Below, in pieces: positions 61,122-64,000 of a stretch of DNA of 64,000 nucleotides. Source of the stretch: JAJFJD01 sp965228425 (GTDB taxonomy: Bacteria; Pseudomonadota; Alphaproteobacteria; UBA8366); assembly GCA_965228425.1 (NCBI GenBank), contig OZ245815.1, forward strand, positions 1,302,001 through 1,366,000. Reading direction: 5' to 3'. Numbering within the stretch: position 1 is the stretch's first letter; every line of letters starts with the position of its first letter. The notes beneath the pieces are model-generated. The model had not been told where the DNA came from. It made no database searches and saw only the letters and a program-made list of their open reading frames with translations. The translations under genes were made by a program, and so were the position numbers.

Positions 61122-63452
61122 ATGGTCCTGGTTGAAAAACTCCGGCGCGCCGGTGCGGTGACCGAGGCGCTGGCGATTTGCCGAGACCTGATCGCGGCAT
61201 CGCCGGACGCTGCGGCGCCCCTTCTGGCGGCGGCCGAGATTTGCGACGCGGAAGGATATCCGGATGACGCCATCCGCAGTTTCGAAGCGGCCGTCGCGTT
61301 GGACCAGGCGGCGCTGCCGGCCCGCAACCGCCTGGCGGAGCTTTACGACATCGTGTCGCAGCCCGACCGGGCGGTAGCGGTGCGCCAGGATCTCATTCCT
61401 CTGGCGCGGGAGGATGCAGCCGACGCCTACGCCCGTATTGCAGATGAGGCGCGGGATAATCCCCTCTACGAACGCGATGAACATCGGCTCGCCTGGTCGC
61501 AGGCGGTCTTGATTTACACCCATGCCGTATCCCAGGTCGCCGGGTATCACGTTGCCGCCGGTGAATTCGAGGCGGCCGAACGGTTCTACAAAGAGGCCTT
61601 GCATGTGCTCGCCGATTGGTCGGAACAAGCTAATGCGGTCGATGGTTTGCGCCGGACATTCGAGACGGTGGCCCAGGCATTCGGGCAATGTCATGCCGAC
61701 ATGGCGGGGCTGCGGGAACGGCAAGGGGACCTCGGCGGTGCGGTTTATCATCTCGAGGAGGCCTGGCGCGCGCGTAGGGTTCCTTCCCCGGATGAACGCG
61801 CGCGGCTGGGAGAGGTGGCGGCCCGTTGTGCGCCGGATATCGCGGGGATTTGCGATGCCGTGTCGGAATTTCTAGGCGCTCCAGCGCCGCCCGCCGCGGT
61901 GCCGATCACACGATGGGATTTCGTGCGCAACGCGCGGCGATGGCTGGCGGATATCGAGGAAAGCAAAATCGGGCGGGATATGTCGGCGGGGCGAAACGTC
62001 GCCATTCCCGCGTTCAACGCACACCATATTCAGGTGTTCTTCGCCTTGGCGTGTGTGTTGCTGGCGCGCGGCCACCGGGTCGACCTGCTTTGGATGCCAT
62101 GCCTGGAGTTTCAGCGGAATTGCGACCCCGAACCGGGTTATGAGAATTGGGACGAAGTGCTGCTGGCGTCGGAGATGGAGCGGTTCGCGGCCAGCGGCCT
62201 GCCGGACGGATTGCGGTTGATCGATCTGCGCGAGGTCAATCTCGCGCCGTCCTCTCCGGACTTCGAGGCGGCGGCGGATCGGTTGGCCTATATCGATCTG
62301 CGAAACCAGTATCACGATACGTCGATCGATGTGAGCGAAGAGCCGAACAAATCGCACAAACGAAACCGGTTGCTCAAGAATCTCGACGCGATGCGGCGCA
62401 TGGCGACCTATCTGTCGGACCGTGACGTTGACCGGCTCGTGCTGTTCAACGGTGGCGTGATGGAATACGGCGCGGCCTTTCATGCAGCCCGCGCGGCGGA
62501 CGTCACCGTTGTCGAGTGGGAACAAAGCGCCCACCGCCGCGGCGATTTCGTGTTGGCGATCAACCGATGCCACGGCGATCTGGATATGACCCGGATATGG
62601 GCCGACAATTCGCCGCACCGGTTGACCGAGGATCGCCGGCAGCGGGCGGCGGCATGGCTGTCCGGCAAGGATGCGGCGGCGGATCTATCGCGCCGACCGC
62701 GGGGACGATTCACGCCGGATGCGCCGGCGCGCGACCTGATTGCCGGGCTCGATCTCGATCCGTCCAAACCGGTCGCTGCCTTGTTTCCAAACCTGACCTG
62801 GGACACATCGGCGCTGGACCGCGAGGTCGTTTTCGATTCGGTCCAGGATTGGGTGCTGCAGACGGTCGCGTTTTTCGCTGACCATCCGGAATGGCAACTC
62901 GTTGTCCGTATCCATCCGGCGGAGCAAGTGCGGTCCGAGGAATATATCGGAGAAATCCTGAAGGATCGGTGGCCGGACTTGCCGGAAAATATCCGGGTCG
63001 TCGAATCGCGCGACCCGTTGTCGAGCTACCGCTTGTTGGATGCCACGCAGCTTGGCCTCTATTACACCGGCACGTTGGGTCTGGAGATGACCATGATGGG
63101 CATCCAAGCTGTCACGCCGGCGCGGCCACTGTATGGCGGGTACGGGTTTACGCGCGAGGCTGCGACGCCGGAAGACTATTTCCGCACGATCCAGTTGGCC
63201 TTCGAAGACCCGGATGCCAGTGCGTTGACGCAAGATGAGATCGACTTATCCTGGGTTTTTTCTGACCTCTACATGACGCAGGCGCCGAAGTCTTTCCCCT
63301 GGTCATACCAGCAATTTTGGCCGAGCATTTTGGAGGAATGGCCGATGCGTCGCGTCCTCGGCGCGGAGGGGGAGGCTGCGTTCGGCAAGGTCTTCGCGGT
63401 TTTCGCGGGCGAAGTCGATCTTCCGGATGGGATCGTCGGTGATTTGAGCTGA
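61122..63452 (+). CDS. Large protein with TPR-like N-terminus and capsule/surface-carbohydrate biosynthesis-type C-terminal domain
   Basis: A 776-residue protein. The first 240 residues form helical TPR-type repeats (DAIRSFEAAVALDQAALPARN, then FEAAERFYKEALHVLADW, GDLGGAVYHLEEAW). The rest has GT-B-like features: FNAHHIQVFFALACVLLARGHRVDLLW, VAALFPNLTWDTSALDRE, LVVRIHPAEQVRSEEYI and YYTGTLGLEMTMMGIQAVTP, typical of capsule polysaccharide export/biosynthesis proteins. It probably acts in cell-surface glycan assembly. The following NeuB-like gene supports this. The exact activity is unknown. Confidence 0.7.
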   Translation: MVLVEKLRRAGAVTEALAICRDLIAASPDAAAPLLAAAEICDAEGYPDDAIRSFEAAVALDQAALPARNRLAELYDIVSQPDRAVAVRQDLIPLAREDAADAYARIADEARDNPLYERDEHRLAWSQAVLIYTHAVSQVAGYHVAAGEFEAAERFYKEALHVLADWSEQANAVDGLRRTFETVAQAFGQCHADMAGLRERQGDLGGAVYHLEEAWRARRVPSPDERARLGEVAARCAPDIAGICDAVSEFLGAPAPPAAVPITRWDFVRNARRWLADIEESKIGRDMSAGRNVAIPAFNAHHIQVFFALACVLLARGHRVDLLWMPCLEFQRNCDPEPGYENWDEVLLASEMERFAASGLPDGLRLIDLREVNLAPSSPDFEAAADRLAYIDLRNQYHDTSIDVSEEPNKSHKRNRLLKNLDAMRRMATYLSDRDVDRLVLFNGGVMEYGAAFHAARAADVTVVEWEQSAHRRGDFVLAINRCHGDLDMTRIWADNSPHRLTEDRRQRAAAWLSGKDAAADLSRRPRGRFTPDAPARDLIAGLDLDPSKPVAALFPNLTWDTSALDREVVFDSVQDWVLQTVAFFADHPEWQLVVRIHPAEQVRSEEYIGEILKDRWPDLPENIRVVESRDPLSSYRLLDATQLGLYYTGTLGLEMTMMGIQAVTPARPLYGGYGFTREAATPEDYFRTIQLAFEDPDASALTQDEIDLSWVFSDLYMTQAPKSFPWSYQQFWPSILEEWPMRRVLGAEGEAAFGKVFAVFAGEVDLPDGIVGDLS

Positions 63453-63474
63453 GCGGCGGCCAGTAGTAGCCGGC

Positions 63475-64000
63475 CTAGTCGGCGGCGTCCCAATACCGAA
63501 GTTTATCGGCGGCTTCCTGCTCTCCGGGCAATATGCGTTTCTCGCCGTCGCCCCACGCCTCCGGGATCGTGCGGATGTATTGCACCAGCAATTCCAACCC
63601 ACGGCGTTCCAGCGACGCGGCCTGATCGCTGCCGTACATCGCCCGGTCGAGGGTGATATGCCGTTCGATGGCGACTGCGCCCAGCATGACCGCCATGATG
63701 CTCGGCGTGATGCTGACCTCATGCCCGCTGTACCCGACCGGGCACTGGAAGCGCTGCGCCAGTTTGTGGACCATCTGCATGTTGAGATGCTCGACCGGGG
63801 CCGGGTATTCGGCGACGCAATGCATCAGCACGAAAGGACATTCCGCGGCCCGGAATATCGCCACCGCCCGGTCGATGTCGCGGTACCGGCTCATTCCGGT
63901 CGAGATGTAGGTAAGCTTTCCGTCGGCGGCGACCGCCTCAAGGAAAGCGACATGCGTCAACATCGCCGACGCGACCTTGTTGAACGGCAAGTCGTAAGGC
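63475..64000 (-). CDS. N-acetylneuraminate synthase (NeuB)-type protein, C-terminal part (cut by window end)
   Basis: The frame remains open to the window edge and reads PYDLPFNKVASAML with the conserved KVASAM of the NeuB TIM barrel. TYISTGMSRYRDIDRAVAIF, LMHCVAEYPAPVEHLNM, VGYSGHEVSITPSIMAVMLGAVAIERHITLDRAMYGSDQAASLE complete the catalytic segments in pieces. NeuB condenses phosphoenolpyruvate with an N-acetylated sugar to make sialic or related nonulosonic acids. The antifreeze-like SAF domain usual at the C-terminus is absent, as in some short relatives. It converges on the TPR/capsule-type gene. Confidence 0.88.
   Translation of the reverse strand, partial: PYDLPFNKVASAMLTHVAFLEAVAADGKLTYISTGMSRYRDIDRAVAIFRAAECPFVLMHCVAEYPAPVEHLNMQMVHKLAQRFQCPVGYSGHEVSITPSIMAVMLGAVAIERHITLDRAMYGSDQAASLERRGLELLVQYIRTIPEAWGDGEKRILPGEQEAADKLRYWDAAD

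Overview
The window reads as chromosomal DNA of a GC-rich alphaproteobacterium. It is probably Rhodospirillales-like and marine, which is my inference. The evidence is the block carA/carB – yqeY – dnaG – rpoD – tRNA, an Irr-type palindrome before a Dps gene, the Gram-negative sortase/target pair, and many CoA-, 2-oxoacid- and oxygenase-type catabolic genes. I see no transposase, integrase, phage structural gene, rRNA or CRISPR array.

Layout. 0–5 kb: the end of a DMT exporter, a class GN sortase with its dedicated VIT/vWA surface protein, a second DMT exporter and a phytanoyl-CoA-dioxygenase-like gene. 5–13 kb: aspartate aminotransferase, ketopantoate reductase, an EF-G-like GTPase, two tandem 2-keto-4-pentenoate-hydratase paralogues, Dps under a putative Irr box, MsrP, and a small unit with a 31-codon ORF and a strong terminator. 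13–17 kb: LysR, 2OG-Fe oxygenase, ELM1-like protein, Lrp/AsnC, greA. 17–27 kb: carB, carA, yqeY, dnaG, rpoD and a CAU tRNA (tRNA-Ile2 by acceptor-stem identity). 27–36 kb: tartrate/D-malate-type dehydrogenase, PrpF-like isomerase, RRM protein and assorted redox and lipid enzymes. 36–39 kb: a locus with a secreted pentapeptide-repeat protein, a PqqD-like domain protein, a Tat-signal protein ending in KKRPV repeats, a YkgJ-type Cys-cluster protein and a small unknown. 39–46 kb: AtuA/DUF4387 pair, ECF sigma with overlapping anti-sigma, Na+/H+ antiporter, and a flavodoxin next to a Rieske–ThDP-enzyme fusion. 46–54 kb: Co-type nitrile hydratase operon with accessory protein, ABM protein and sulfatase; TauE; enolase-superfamily enzyme; an McrC-like fragment; SDR; HupE. 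54–64 kb: old yellow enzyme, CmcJ-like, D-2-hydroxyacid dehydrogenase, a GST with an in-frame UGA, CoA-transferase with MaoC-like hydratase, a TPR/capsule-type protein and a NeuB-like synthase cut by the window edge.

The strongest observation is the glutathione S-transferase on the minus strand at 58.1–58.8 kb. Its reading frame continues upstream through a UGA to a good ATG. The UGA sits exactly where the active-site Cys of the CPW-type GST motif belongs, and a small hairpin with a G in its loop lies about 30 nt downstream. This is the expected layout of a bacterial selenoprotein gene. The second is the PqqD-like/KKRPV-repeat locus, which may be an undescribed peptide-modification or secretion cassette. 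Others worth checking are the Rieske–ThDP fusion, an isolated McrC middle domain, an (A-N-G-A) repeat insertion in sigma-70, and the small ORF/hairpin unit at 13.0–13.2 kb.

All calls come from reading the sequence and remembered family features. No searches were run.
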